From positions 1 through 58,303 of the forward strand of contig NZ_JAQGJV010000071.1 in assembly GCF_028290435.1 (NCBI RefSeq): DNA of 58,303 bases, read 5' to 3'. The notes beneath the pieces are model-generated. The model saw only the letters and a list, made by a program, of their open reading frames with translations, was not told where the DNA came from and searched no databases. A program made the translations under genes and the position numbers. This DNA comes from Devosia sp. GTDB taxonomy: Bacteria; Pseudomonadota; Alphaproteobacteria; Rhizobiales; Devosiaceae. Shown here piece by piece: positions 33,904 through 43,304 of the stretch (position 1 is its first letter; every line of letters starts with the position of its first letter).

Positions 33904-36396
33904 ATGACCACGCCCGCCGCCGTTCCGCGCGCCACCTATCGGCTGCAGTTGAACAAGGATTTCGGCTTTGCCCAGGCGCTGGCGCTGGTGCCCTATCTCG
34001 ACCGGCTCGGCATCAGCCACCTCTACCTGTCGCCGATCCTGCGAGCGCGGGCCGGTAGCACGCATGGCTATGACACGGTCGAGCATCGCGAGATCAACCC
34101 GGAACTCGGCACGCTGGATGATTTTCGCCGGCTCGCTACGGCTGCTCGTGAGCGCGAAATGGGGATTATCCTCGATTTCGTACCCAACCACATGGGGATT
34201 GGCGGCACTGAGAATGTCTATTGGCTCGACGTGCTCAAACTCGGGCAGGGGAGCCGCTATGCGCATTGGTTCGATATCGACTGGCACCCGGGCGATAGCA
34301 GCCTGACCGGCAAGGTCCTGGTGCCGGTGCTGGGCTGTTCCTATGGCGAGGCGCTGGAGCAGGATCGTCTTGTGCTGAAATTCTCGGCCGACACCAATAG
34401 TTTTGCCATTTGGGTCGACAACACCAACCTGTTGCCGCTCGATCCGAAGACCTACCCCGCTTCCGGTGAAATCGACGCCATCAACGCGGACAAGGACCGG
34501 CTCGATGGGCTGGTCAAGCTGCAGCATTGGCGAGTGGCCCGCTATTCGGTGGCGGCCGACGATATCAATTATCGGCGGTTTTTCATCGTCAATGAGCTGG
34601 CCGGCATTCGCATCGAGGAGCCCGATGTGTTCGATCACGCCCATGCGTTGATTTTCCAATTGATCGGGCAGGGGCTGGTCGATGGCCTGCGCATCGATCA
34701 CATCGACGGACTACGCGATCCCAAGGCTTATGCGGTCAAATTGCGCGAGAAATCGCCGCGGCCAATCTATCTGGTGGTCGAGAAAATCCTGGCGCCGCAT
34801 GAGCAGTTGCGTGGTGATTGGGGTGTGGATGGCACGACAGGGTATGAGTTTTCCACCCATCTCACCGCCTTGGGCAGCGACCCTGCTGGTGAGGCCGGGT
34901 TGAGCCGGGCCTATGAAGAGTTCACCGGTGAGCGTCTGGCTTTTACCGAGATCGAGCTTGAGTCAAAGCTAACGATCATCGACACCGAAATGGGCGCCGA
35001 ACTCGACCGACTGGCGACGCTGGCGCGTGCAATTGCGGTGGGCAAAAACGCCACCAGCGACCTCACCCGCAACGCCTTACGCAATGCCATCAGGATGTTG
35101 GTCGCCCATATGCCGGTCTATCGCAGCTATGCGGACGGCGACGGCAGCAGCGAAATCGACCGGCGCAATGTCGGCCTGTCGCTGGCTGAGGCGCGGCGCG
35201 ACGCCCCGACGTTGGACCCCGCAGTGTTCGATTTTCTGGCTGAGCTGATTGCCAATCCGGGCGAGCAGAACGGTTTGGAGTTCGTGCTGCGGCTGCAGCA
35301 GTTTACCGGGCCGGCGATGGCCAAGGGGCTGGAGGATACGGCGCTTTATCGCGGTAACCGATTGATTGCGCTCAACGATGTCGGCGAGCGGCCAGACCGG
35401 TTCAATATCGGCATCGCGGCGTTCCATGATTTCAACGCGGCGCGGCTGGCGCAGTTTCCCCATGCTATGCTGACCACGTCGAGCCACGATACCAAGCGCG
35501 GCGAGGATACCCGTGCGCGTATTTTGACGCTGTCCGGCCGCGCCGGTGCATGGAAAACCGCTGTCGATGAATGGACTGCCCAGCTGGGGCCAGTGGCCGA
35601 AGGCATCGAGCGCAACGAGCTTTGGTATTTCTTCCAGATGCTGCTTGGCGCCTGGCCTACGGATTTTCCCGAAACCGGCGAGCTGCCGGCAGCCGCACTC
35701 GATCAGTTCCGCCAGCGATTGCAGGCGGCGATGCAGAAGTCGGTGCGCGAGGCGCGGGTCAATTCCAGTTGGACCAAGCCGAACGAAGTCTACGAGACGG
35801 CGCTAACCAGGCTGATCGATACGGCGCTGGCCGACATGCCGGACGATGGCTTCCTCACGGCCTTCCGCCTTTTCGCCACCAGCATTGGCGAGCAGGGCGC
35901 CCGGATCGGGCTGGCGCAGACCGTGCTCAAGCTTACCGTGCCCGGCGTGCCCGACATCTATCAAGGCGCCGAACTGTGGGAGCAGAGCATGGTCGATCCC
36001 GACAATCGCCGCCCGGTCGATTTCGTCGCGCGCTGGCAATTGCTCGACAACGCCGATGCGCCGCTCGATATCGCCAATTGGCGCGACGGATCGGTGAAAT
36101 TGCAGGTGATCGAGCGCCTGCTGCGCGAGCGGGCCGATGATCCGGAGCTATTTGCCAAGGGCTCATATGAGCCGGTTGCGGCGGGCGACCACATCGTCGC
36201 GTTTCTGCGCCGGCATGAAGGGCGCTCCATCTTGGTCGCGGTGGCCTTGCATCCGTGGACCGCACCGGGAGATGAGCTGAAATTGCCGGAAGCCCTGGCA
36301 TCAACCCAATGGCAGGACGCCTTCGCCGGAACCGCAAGCGTGCCCGACAGCGCGGCCCTGGCCGCCCTGTCGGTCGCGGTGTGGCGCTCGGTCTAG
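33904..36396 (+). CDS. treY: Maltooligosyltrehalose synthase
   Basis: The 830-residue GH13 enzyme turns the reducing end of maltodextrins into an alpha,alpha-1,1 bond. Its four GH13 regions are visible: DFVPNH near 90, GLRIDHIDGL with the nucleophile Asp near 265, LVVEKIL with the acid Glu near 292 and SSHDTKRGED near 525. The N-terminal PRATYRLQLNKDFGF is standard. Length is shorter than some treY products but complete. ATG 33904 gives the standard N-terminus; the open frame further upstream lies opposite dadA. Its usual partners treZ and treX (glgX) are not in the window. It overlaps the convergent DUF2188 gene by four bases. Confidence 0.95.
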   Translation: MTTPAAVPRATYRLQLNKDFGFAQALALVPYLDRLGISHLYLSPILRARAGSTHGYDTVEHREINPELGTLDDFRRLATAAREREMGIILDFVPNHMGIGGTENVYWLDVLKLGQGSRYAHWFDIDWHPGDSSLTGKVLVPVLGCSYGEALEQDRLVLKFSADTNSFAIWVDNTNLLPLDPKTYPASGEIDAINADKDRLDGLVKLQHWRVARYSVAADDINYRRFFIVNELAGIRIEEPDVFDHAHALIFQLIGQGLVDGLRIDHIDGLRDPKAYAVKLREKSPRPIYLVVEKILAPHEQLRGDWGVDGTTGYEFSTHLTALGSDPAGEAGLSRAYEEFTGERLAFTEIELESKLTIIDTEMGAELDRLATLARAIAVGKNATSDLTRNALRNAIRMLVAHMPVYRSYADGDGSSEIDRRNVGLSLAEARRDAPTLDPAVFDFLAELIANPGEQNGLEFVLRLQQFTGPAMAKGLEDTALYRGNRLIALNDVGERPDRFNIGIAAFHDFNAARLAQFPHAMLTTSSHDTKRGEDTRARILTLSGRAGAWKTAVDEWTAQLGPVAEGIERNELWYFFQMLLGAWPTDFPETGELPAAALDQFRQRLQAAMQKSVREARVNSSWTKPNEVYETALTRLIDTALADMPDDGFLTAFRLFATSIGEQGARIGLAQTVLKLTVPGVPDIYQGAELWEQSMVDPDNRRPVDFVARWQLLDNADAPLDIANWRDGSVKLQVIERLLRERADDPELFAKGSYEPVAAGDHIVAFLRRHEGRSILVAVALHPWTAPGDELKLPEALASTQWQDAFAGTASVPDSAALAALSVAVWRSV

Positions 36397-36644
36397 TCTT
36401 TCAGGTTATCTTCGACCACGGCTTCCGGCCGGTCTTCGCCTTCGGCAACTTCCTGGTGCCAGACGCCGTCGCGGGTTTCGTATTCGATGCCGGTCGAGGT
36501 GCCGGAAACCTGCTGGCGCTGCGCCGCATTGGCTGCGGCCTCGTGTGCGTCCTTGTGGGTGCGGAAAGTTTCGGAGAACACGTCGCCCACCTTATAGGCG
36601 AAGCCGCCATCGTGTTCGACGATATCGTAGGTAATCCTGGTCAT
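36393..36644 (-). CDS. DUF2188 domain protein
   Basis: The 83-residue acidic protein contains one DUF2188 unit (HDGGFAYKVGDVFSETFRTH then KDAHEAAANAAQRQQ). Such short proteins are found in many soil alphaproteobacteria; their function is not known. A ribosome site (AAGGAGAC) lies just before the ATG on the minus strand. The gene ends tail-to-tail inside the last codons of treY and is divergent from the DNA glycosylase gene. Confidence 0.75.
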   Translation of the reverse strand: MTRITYDIVEHDGGFAYKVGDVFSETFRTHKDAHEAAANAAQRQQVSGTSTGIEYETRDGVWHQEVAEGEDRPEAVVEDNLKD

Positions 36645-36734
36645 TGCAGTCTCCTTGGAGCGGGCACAACGCGCCAGCCGGCCCGGAGTTCATGCTAGCT
36701 TGACGCCGCGCCTTTGGCTGCGCAAAAGCGACGC

Positions 36735-37307
36735 ATGTCGCACGAAATCCTTCCCCTCGATCGCTCCTTCTTCGACCGCCCCATGCTGGAGGTGGCGCGC
36801 GAACTGATCGGCACCACGCTTTTGGTCGACGGCGTCGGCGGCCTTATCGTGGAAACCGAGGCCTACGATCCCTCCGATCCGGCCTCGCACACCTTCAATG
36901 GCCCGACCCCCCGCAACGCCGCCATGTTCGGCCCGGCCGGCCACGCCTATGTCTACAAGATCTATGGCATTCACTGGTGTCTGAACTTCGTTTGCCAGCC
37001 CGGCAGCGCCGTGCTGATCCGGGCTCTGCAGCCGACCCATGGCCTCGATGCCATGGCCGAGCGACGTGGCGGGCTGGCGGCACGGCAGTTGTGTTCGGGC
37101 CCCGGCAAACTGTGCCAGGCGCTGGGCATAACCATCGCGCAGAATGCCCTGCCGCTCGACGACGCCCCGTTCACGCTTCTGCCAGCGTCCGCCGTGGCCG
37201 AAGTGGCTACTGGTCCTCGCATCGGCCTCACCAAGGGCGTGGACACGCCATGGCGGTTCGTGTTGCGCGGATCGCCGTTCCTCAGCAAGCCGATCCCCAC
37301 GTCCTAG
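36735..37307 (+). CDS. 3-methyladenine DNA glycosylase (AAG/MPG family)
   Basis: The 190-residue protein has the MPG fold, with [11 protein letters not shown], the catalytic Glu in IVETEAY, the [20 protein letters not shown] loop, [14 protein letters not shown] and [12 protein letters not shown]. It removes alkylated purines as the first step of base excision repair. ATG 36735 is chosen; a TTG at 36714 is an alternative. It is followed by a stress-type protein and recQ on the same strand, which makes a small DNA-maintenance group. Confidence 0.92.
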   Translation: MSHEILPLDRSFFDRPMLEVARELIGTTLLVDGVGGLIVETEAYDPSDPASHTFNGPTPRNAAMFGPAGHAYVYKIYGIHWCLNFVCQPGSAVLIRALQPTHGLDAMAERRGGLAARQLCSGPGKLCQALGITIAQNALPLDDAPFTLLPASAVAEVATGPRIGLTKGVDTPWRFVLRGSPFLSKPIPTS

Positions 37308-37326
37308 GTTCGCAAGCGAACTATCG

Positions 37327-37351
37327 GGAACATTTTTCGGCCTCGGATGTT
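37327..37351 (+). promoter_or_regulatory. Candidate EcfG/SigT-type general stress promoter
   Basis: GGAAC (37327-37331) and GTT (37349-37351) are 17 bases apart. The alphaproteobacterial general stress sigma factor EcfG recognises GGAAC-N16/17-CGTT; here the base before GTT is T rather than C. The site is 149 bases before the small stress-type gene at 37501. A short palindrome (GTTCGCAAGCGAAC, 37308-37321) lies just upstream. No experimental support is available. Confidence 0.35.
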
Positions 37352-37500
37352 TTCCTGCCGAGGCGTAGACGCGCGTCGACCGGACATGGCGGCATAGGGA
37401 ACAGGACGGTTTTTCCGGTCTCCCATCCTGGCCAACGAAATGGCAGCCGAGCCCTTATCCCGCCCGCGTCACGCCTCACCAATTTTCCGAGGAGAGCATC

Positions 37501-37818
37501 ATGCCCAGAGGGGATAAATCTGCCTATACGGACAAGCAGGAGCGCAAGGCCGATCACATAGCCGAGGGCTATGAAGATCGCGGCGTTTCCGAAAAGGAAG
37601 CCGAGCGCCGCGCCTGGGCCACGGTCAACAAGGACGATGGCGGCGGCAAAAAATCCGGCTCCGGCCGCGGCAAGGATACCGGCCATCCGGCCGCTCACAA
37701 GGGTGGCGAAAAGGGCGGCAAGGCCGCCGCAAGCCGATCCGCCGCCGAACGCTCCGCTTCGGCCAAGAAAGGCGCCGCGACGCGCAAGCGCAATGCCGAG
37801 AGCCACGCCTCGCACTAG
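37501..37818 (+). CDS. Small basic stress-type protein ('plasmid stabilization'/KGG-like)
   Basis: The 105-residue protein is hydrophilic and rich in Lys, Gly, Ala and Ser. The N-terminal part (YTDKQERKADHIAEGYEDRG, then VSEKEAERRAWATVNK) matches a conserved short family usually annotated as plasmid stabilisation protein; the tail has GG repeats similar to KGG stress proteins and is probably disordered. GAGGAGAG is placed before the ATG. It may bind nucleic acid or protect cells in stress; nothing links it to plasmids here. A possible stress promoter lies upstream. Confidence 0.8.
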   Translation: MPRGDKSAYTDKQERKADHIAEGYEDRGVSEKEAERRAWATVNKDDGGGKKSGSGRGKDTGHPAAHKGGEKGGKAAASRSAAERSASAKKGAATRKRNAESHASH

Positions 37819-37898
37819 GCGCGGATAAACCCGCGATTATCCACACTCGCGCCCGTGACCGCCTTGCGGCTCACCCCCGCTCATGATTCAAGGGCAGG

Positions 37899-39749
37899 GT
37901 GAACGCGCTGGATTCGACATACGACATGTTCGGCACGGGAAACGTGGGCAGGCCCCGCGACCCGCTGGCCGTGCTGCGCGATATCTTCGGCCATCAGAGC
38001 TTTCGCGGGCAGCAGGAAAAGGTGGTCCGCCACGTCACCGATGGCGGCGACGCGGTGGTGCTGTTCCCCACTGGCGCCGGCAAATCGGCGTGTTTCCAGA
38101 TTCCCGCTATTTGCCGCCCTGGCGTCGGCATCGTCATTTCACCGCTGATTGCCTTGATGCGCGACCAAGTCGAGGCCTTGCGCCAGGCCGGCGTGCCGGC
38201 GGCGGCGCTCAATTCATCGCTGACCCCCGAAGAATCCGCCGATGTGCGTCGCCAATTGCGCAATGGCGAACTGGATTTGCTTTATGTCGCGCCAGAACGG
38301 GTGGCGACGCCCGGCTTTGCCAATATGCTGTCGGGTATCGATATCGCGCTGTTCGCCATCGATGAAGCCCATTGCGTGAGCCAGTGGGGCCATGACTTCC
38401 GGCCGGAATATCGCGAGCTCAGCAAGCTCACCGAACTGTTCCCCGGTGTTCCCCGTATCGCCCTGACCGCGACGGCCGATCCGACGACGCGCGAAGACAT
38501 TATCGAGCGGCTGGGGCTGGAAACCGCAAAAGTCTTCACCACCAGCTTCGACCGCCCCAATATTGCCTATTCCATCGTCGAGCGCGACAAGGCGCGCGAT
38601 CAGTTGCTGAGTTTCCTTGCGGCGCACAAGGGCAGTTCGGGCATCGTCTATTGCTTGTCGCGCGCCAAGGTCGAAGACACCGCCGAATGGCTCTCCGGCA
38701 AGGGCATTCCGGCACTGCCCTATCATGCGGGCCTCAGCGCCGAGCGACGCAATGCCAATCAAGACGCATTCCTGCGCGAAGACAATATCTGCATGGTGGC
38801 GACCGTGGCCTTTGGCATGGGTATCGACAAGCCGGACGTACGCTATGTCGCCCATATGGACCTGCCGGCCTCGATCGAAGCCTATTACCAGGAAACCGGC
38901 CGCGCCGGGCGCGATGGCCAGCCCGCCGATGCCTGGATGAGCTATGGCATGGCCGATGTGGTGCAGCGCCGCCGCATGATCGACGAGGGCAATGCGCCCG
39001 ACGAGGTCAAGCGCGTCGAGCACACTAAGCTCAATGCCCTGCTCGGCGTCTGCGAAACCGCCGATTGCCGCCGCAAGGCGATCCTGGCGCATTTCGGCGA
39101 GACCTATGAGGCGCCCTGCAACAATTGCGACACCTGCCGATCTCCGGTGGAAAGCTGGGATGGCACTGAGGCAGCAATCAAGGCGCTGGCGGCGATCTAT
39201 CGCACCGGTCAGCGGTTCGGCGCGGCGCATGTCATCGATGTGCTGGTGGGCAAGGCTACAGAAAAGGTCGAGCGTTTCGGCCACCAGAACCAGGCAGTAT
39301 TCGGCGCCGGCAAGGATATCGACGCCAAAACCTGGCAATCAGTGTTGCGGCAATTGACCGCCAATAGCCTCGTCGTGGTCGATCACGCTGCCCATGGTGC
39401 ACTGACGCTGGGCGAGGGAGCCCGCGCCGTGTTCAAGCATGAGCGCAAGGTGACCCTGCGCAAGGACCAGCCGAAAAAGGCCGCCGATGTGCGTCGGCAA
39501 CTGGCTGGCGCGGTGCAATTGGCCGAGCCGGCGATGACCATATTCAATGCGCTGCGGGCCGAGCGCCTGCGCATCGCCAAGGAACAGGGCGTGCCGCCCT
39601 ATGTGGTGTTCCAGGATGCGACCTTGCGCGCCATGGCACTGGCGCGGCCGCGCCAATTGCATGACCTGCTGGACCTGCCCGGCATCGGTCAAGCCAAACT
39701 CGAACGTTACGGCGATGCGTTCCTGGCCGTTCTGGATCGGCATACGTAA
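37899..39749 (+). CDS. recQ: ATP-dependent DNA helicase RecQ
   Basis: The 616-residue helicase shows Walker [10 protein letters not shown] near 56-64, AIDEAHC near 153-159, motif [12 protein letters not shown], the zinc cysteines (CETADC and CNNCDTC, about 384-411), an RQC winged-helix region and a C-terminal HRDC domain (from about 535; [16 protein letters not shown]). It unwinds DNA 3' to 5' in recombination repair. GTG 37899 is used because AAGGG lies before it; ATG 37926 is an alternative that drops nine residues. It follows the stress-type gene by 80 bases, a gap holding the inverted repeat GGATAA/TTATCC (37823-37842). Confidence 0.95.
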   Translation: MNALDSTYDMFGTGNVGRPRDPLAVLRDIFGHQSFRGQQEKVVRHVTDGGDAVVLFPTGAGKSACFQIPAICRPGVGIVISPLIALMRDQVEALRQAGVPAAALNSSLTPEESADVRRQLRNGELDLLYVAPERVATPGFANMLSGIDIALFAIDEAHCVSQWGHDFRPEYRELSKLTELFPGVPRIALTATADPTTREDIIERLGLETAKVFTTSFDRPNIAYSIVERDKARDQLLSFLAAHKGSSGIVYCLSRAKVEDTAEWLSGKGIPALPYHAGLSAERRNANQDAFLREDNICMVATVAFGMGIDKPDVRYVAHMDLPASIEAYYQETGRAGRDGQPADAWMSYGMADVVQRRRMIDEGNAPDEVKRVEHTKLNALLGVCETADCRRKAILAHFGETYEAPCNNCDTCRSPVESWDGTEAAIKALAAIYRTGQRFGAAHVIDVLVGKATEKVERFGHQNQAVFGAGKDIDAKTWQSVLRQLTANSLVVVDHAAHGALTLGEGARAVFKHERKVTLRKDQPKKAADVRRQLAGAVQLAEPAMTIFNALRAERLRIAKEQGVPPYVVFQDATLRAMALARPRQLHDLLDLPGIGQAKLERYGDAFLAVLDRHT

Positions 39750-39859
39750 TTACGCGTAAGTATTGGTCTATGTAGTCTTGCGTTGAAACTCCCCGAGTTA
39801 ACGTAAAGACCGCGTTTCATTACCGGATATTCATCTCACCTGCTAGAAAATTTGCAGCG

Positions 39860-39874
39860 GTAACAAACCGTTAA
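39860..39874 (+). promoter_or_regulatory. CtrA-like box (one mismatch) upstream of the second polysaccharide operon
   Basis: The sequence is GTAA, seven bases, TTAA, one base from TTAA-N7-TTAA. It ends 22 bases before ATG 39897 of the second Wzz gene. The 147-base gap after recQ is otherwise AT-richer than its surroundings and probably holds the operon promoter. Confidence 0.4.
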
Positions 39875-39896
39875 GCATGATCTAGTGGGGGCGGTA

Positions 39897-41408
39897 ATGG
39901 CGAACTCTTTCAGGACGGAATCTTCCGGCGAAGCGCTGGTCCGTGCCTTTCGATCAAGCCCGGCCGCGTCATTGACTGCTCCGTCATCAGTCAGCCACTC
40001 GATGTTTCGCAGCGACACGGCGCCGGGCTTTGCCGGAGTGCCGTCCCTGCCGCTGAGCCTGGGCGACTTCGGTTCGCGGCTGTGGCGCACCAAGGGCTGG
40101 GCGCTATCGACGGCCTTGGCGTTCGGCGCACTGGCTGTGGTGTTCTGCCAGGTGATGCCGCCCAATTATCGGGCCAGCGCGCAGATCTATATCGATCCGC
40201 AGAACCTGCAATTGCTGGAGCGCGACCTCGCCCCCAATGCCGCCGGCGGCGATGCCGGCGTGGTACTGATCGAAAGCCAGGCGCGGGTCATGGCCTCCCA
40301 ATCGGTGCTGCGCGCCGTGGCGATCCAGCTCGATCTCGACCACGACCCCGAATTCGTCGGCAGCGGCAGCCCGCTCAAGGCTTGGATCGATGGCCTGCTG
40401 AACGGCCCTCCAGGCGCCGATGTGGACGATCTGCAGCGCGCGGTGACGGCGCTGGGCAAGGCGGTCTATGTCGTTCGGCTCGACCGTACCTATGTGGTCG
40501 ACGTGCATGCCGAATCCGAAAGCGCCACCCGCGCCGCCGAAATCGCCAATGCCGTGGTGCAGCAATATCTCAACCTGCGCGAAAGTCAGCGCGCCGGCCA
40601 GGCGGGCCGTGCCTCGGGAGAATTCGAAGGCAGGCTGGCGCAGTTGCTCAAGGAGCTCGAAGCGGCCGAAAACGCCGTCGAGAGCTTCAAGAGCGCCAAC
40701 AATATCGTCGAGACGGGCGGGCAATCGCTGCTCGAAGGCGAGGTCAGCCAGGCCAATCAGGGCCTGCTGTCAGCCAATGCGGCAGTCGCATCGGCGCAAA
40801 TCCAACTCGATCAGTTACGAGCACTGGCCGGCGATCCGAACCGCATCATGGCGCTGCCTGAAGCCCAGGGGTCGCCCGATATGGTGCGGTTGCGGGGCGA
40901 ATTGCAGGTCGCCACCAGCGACGCCGCCGTGCTGTCCGCGACACTGGGCGCGCAGCACCCGCGTCTGCTGGCGGCAGAGGAGCGCGTGGCTGGCGCGCGC
41001 GCTGCGGTAGATGCCGAAATCGGCCGCATGCTGGCCAGCGCCGAACTCAATCTGGATCGCGCCAAGGACAATGCAGCCTCGCTCGATGGCCGCGTTTCGG
41101 GGCTGACGGGGGATTTGCAGAGCACCGACAGCAAGCGGGTGCGCCTGCGCCAGTTGGAGCGCGAGGCAGACGCCAGCAAGGCCGTCTATGAGGATGCGTT
41201 GCTGCGCTCGCGTGAAACCGCCGAGCAGGCGCAGATCGATACGCTCAATGCCCAAGTGGTGTCGCAGGCCTCGCCGCCAGTCAGCCGTAGCTTTCCGCCC
41301 AAGCTGAGCTTGTTGCTGCCGGTGGCGCTGCTGTTCGGCCTGCTGGCGGGGGCAGGGATCGGACTGGGACTGCAGGGTATGCGGGCAAAGGGACGGGACC
41401 ATGCGTGA
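39897..41408 (+). CDS. Wzz/GumC-type polysaccharide chain-length (co-polymerase) protein
   Basis: The 503-residue protein has a cytoplasmic N-terminus of about 60 residues, a first membrane helix near 66-88 (WALSTALAFGALAVVFC), a long coiled-coil periplasmic region and a C-terminal helix after PVSRSFPPK. The segment ASAQIYIDPQNLQLLERDL is typical of GumC/ExoP-type proteins. No kinase domain is present. ATG 39897 is chosen over a GTG at 39885. Its stop overlaps the GH5 gene by 8 bases, so it heads an operon running to 45647. It parallels the Wzz gene at 9203. Confidence 0.87.
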   Translation: MANSFRTESSGEALVRAFRSSPAASLTAPSSVSHSMFRSDTAPGFAGVPSLPLSLGDFGSRLWRTKGWALSTALAFGALAVVFCQVMPPNYRASAQIYIDPQNLQLLERDLAPNAAGGDAGVVLIESQARVMASQSVLRAVAIQLDLDHDPEFVGSGSPLKAWIDGLLNGPPGADVDDLQRAVTALGKAVYVVRLDRTYVVDVHAESESATRAAEIANAVVQQYLNLRESQRAGQAGRASGEFEGRLAQLLKELEAAENAVESFKSANNIVETGGQSLLEGEVSQANQGLLSANAAVASAQIQLDQLRALAGDPNRIMALPEAQGSPDMVRLRGELQVATSDAAVLSATLGAQHPRLLAAEERVAGARAAVDAEIGRMLASAELNLDRAKDNAASLDGRVSGLTGDLQSTDSKRVRLRQLEREADASKAVYEDALLRSRETAEQAQIDTLNAQVVSQASPPVSRSFPPKLSLLLPVALLFGLLAGAGIGLGLQGMRAKGRDHA

Positions 41409-42450
41409 TTTGTCCCGCCGTGCCGTGGTCGCTGGACTGTTGGCTTCCGGCGTCATGCCCGCGCGCGCGCAACCGGCAACACGCATCGAGATCGAAGGCA
41501 ACCGCATGCTGTGGAACGGCGAGATATTGCGCCTGCGCGGCGTCGCCATGGGCGATCCGGTCTACATTCGCGCCGGCCGCTCGCTGAGTGATTATATGAC
41601 CGTGGCGACCGACTGGTCGGCCAATTGCGTGCGCATCAGCGTGCATCCCGGCCACTGGCGTTATGATCGCAGCCAGATGGCGGCACTGCTCGACGCCGAC
41701 GTGCAGGCGGCGCGGGCGCAAGGGCTGTTCGTCATCATCGACTGGCACGCTATCGGCTTTCCCGGCATGTACCAGCCGGTGCCGCCGGCCGAATGGGGGC
41801 TGCTGGTGGATGCCTATCTCTCCACCATCACCGACGCCGCCGATTTCTGGCAGGCTATGGCGCAGTTCTATGGTCATGACCCGGCTATCCTGTTCGAGCT
41901 GTGGAACGAGCCGGTGACCGACGATCATCATTGGGTGTCCGATGGAGCGGGGTGGCCGCAATTCCGTGCGGCGTGGGTGGAACTGACCGCCGCCATCCGC
42001 GCCATCAGTGACAATATCATCCTCTGCACGGGCGGCCGTTGGGCGCATGACCTGATCGGCGCGGCTGGTGCGCCGATGGACGATCCGCGCACCGCCTATT
42101 CCTGGCACGTCTATCCCAATGAGGATCGCAACGCCCCCGACCGCTGGTTGAAGAGTCTGGCAGGGCTGGCCGCGCAAAAGCCCATCGTCGTGACCGAATG
42201 GGGCTTCCTGCCCGATGGCCCGGGCGACCTGACGGGCGGGCTCGACGACTTTGCCCGGCCCTTTGTTGCCGACGTTCTCGACGGCCTGGGACTGGGCCAT
42301 ACCGCCTGGTGCTACAGCCCCGGCGCCACTCCGGCATTGCTGGCTGCCGATGGCGCATGGCCCTCCGCCTATGGCCGCTTCGTGCGGGACCAGTTGCGAA
42401 GCTCAGCTGCTGCCGAACCGTTGATACTTGCGCCGGGAGACAGATCATGA
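41401..42450 (+). CDS. Secreted glycoside hydrolase family 5
   Basis: The 349-residue protein starts with a twin-arginine-like leader (LSRRAVVAGLLASGVMPARA; cleavage near residue 23). The GH5 acid/base Glu170 is in FELWNEP and the nucleophile Glu266 in VVTEWGF, with IIDWHAIG and SWHVYPN between. It should cut beta-glucan-type chains in the periplasm. Its start overlaps the Wzz stop by 8 bases and its stop overlaps the next start by 4 bases (ATGA), so it belongs firmly to the polysaccharide operon. It matches the role of the GH5 in the first locus but is only distantly similar in sequence. Confidence 0.9.
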   Translation: MRDLSRRAVVAGLLASGVMPARAQPATRIEIEGNRMLWNGEILRLRGVAMGDPVYIRAGRSLSDYMTVATDWSANCVRISVHPGHWRYDRSQMAALLDADVQAARAQGLFVIIDWHAIGFPGMYQPVPPAEWGLLVDAYLSTITDAADFWQAMAQFYGHDPAILFELWNEPVTDDHHWVSDGAGWPQFRAAWVELTAAIRAISDNIILCTGGRWAHDLIGAAGAPMDDPRTAYSWHVYPNEDRNAPDRWLKSLAGLAAQKPIVVTEWGFLPDGPGDLTGGLDDFARPFVADVLDGLGLGHTAWCYSPGATPALLAADGAWPSAYGRFVRDQLRSSAAAEPLILAPGDRS

Positions 42451-43304
42451 GACGTCGGCTTTCGGCCCCTGTGCTGCGGCCCAGGCCAGTTCCTGCCCAT
42501 GCTTTTCCCCGCTTCGAGACCGTGCAATTCGCTGGCCTGCCGGTGGCTCGGCTGGATCGCGCCCGCACAACGCAGTTGCTGATTGACTTGGCGGTCAAGT
42601 TCCGCCGCGGTGATCGGCCCTGGATTTCCACCAGCATCAATGGCCAGGTGTTGTCCAACGCGGCGCGCGATGCCGACCTGCGCGAGGCCATGCTGTTTGC
42701 CGATCTGGTCAGCGCCGATGGCCAGCCGATGGTGTTGGCGAGCCGACAGGTCACCGGCTTTGACCTGCCCGAACGCGTGGCGACGACCGACCTGTTCCAC
42801 GATGTGGCGCGGGCCGCCAAAAGCCGGCCCCTGACCATGTATTTCCTGGGCTCCAGCGAGGCCGAAAACGCCCGCGCCGTGGCCAACGTCCGCGCTGCCT
42901 ATCCGCATCTGCGCATTGTCGGGCGCATGCATGGCTATCATAGCCACGCCGAATGGATCCGACGGGTCGCCGAGATCAATGCGGTCGGGCCCGACCTGCT
43001 CTGGGTGGCGCTCGGCGTGCCGCGCGAACAGCAGTTCTATATGCGCTTTGCCCATGCGCTGCCCAATGTGGGGGTGATCAAGACCAGTGGCGGACTGTTC
43101 AATTTTCTCTCCAGTTCGGCGAGCCGCGCGCCGCAGTGGCTGCAGGATAACGGGCTGGAATGGGCCTATCGGCTCGGCCAGGAACCGCGCCGCCTGCTCA
43201 TGCGCTACCTCACCACCAACCCGCATGCGGCCATGCTGATGCTGACCCAGCGCCAGCTCGGACGGCGGATTTGCCATCTCGGGCGTGACCGCCATGAGCG
43301 CTGA
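42447..43304 (+). CDS. WecG/TagA/CpsF family glycosyltransferase
   Basis: The 285-residue protein has the GT26 domain: WISTSINGQVLSNAARD, FADLVSADGQPMVL (conserved Asp), LPERVATTDLF, YFLGSSE, DLLWVALGVPREQQF and GLEWAYRLGQEPRRLLMRYL. It adds a sugar to a polyprenyl-linked acceptor on the cytoplasmic face. ATG 42447 overlaps the GH5 stop (ATGA), which fixes the start. It is a paralogue of the enzyme at 12399, so both loci may contain a ManNAc(A)-like sugar. Confidence 0.88.
   Translation: MRRRLSAPVLRPRPVPAHAFPRFETVQFAGLPVARLDRARTTQLLIDLAVKFRRGDRPWISTSINGQVLSNAARDADLREAMLFADLVSADGQPMVLASRQVTGFDLPERVATTDLFHDVARAAKSRPLTMYFLGSSEAENARAVANVRAAYPHLRIVGRMHGYHSHAEWIRRVAEINAVGPDLLWVALGVPREQQFYMRFAHALPNVGVIKTSGGLFNFLSSSASRAPQWLQDNGLEWAYRLGQEPRRLLMRYLTTNPHAAMLMLTQRQLGRRICHLGRDRHER

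Noticed and set aside
39745..39790. Self-complementary CGTAATTACG after recQ as a terminator
   Set aside because: It is short and AT-rich in the centre with no following T-run, so it was not listed as a terminator.
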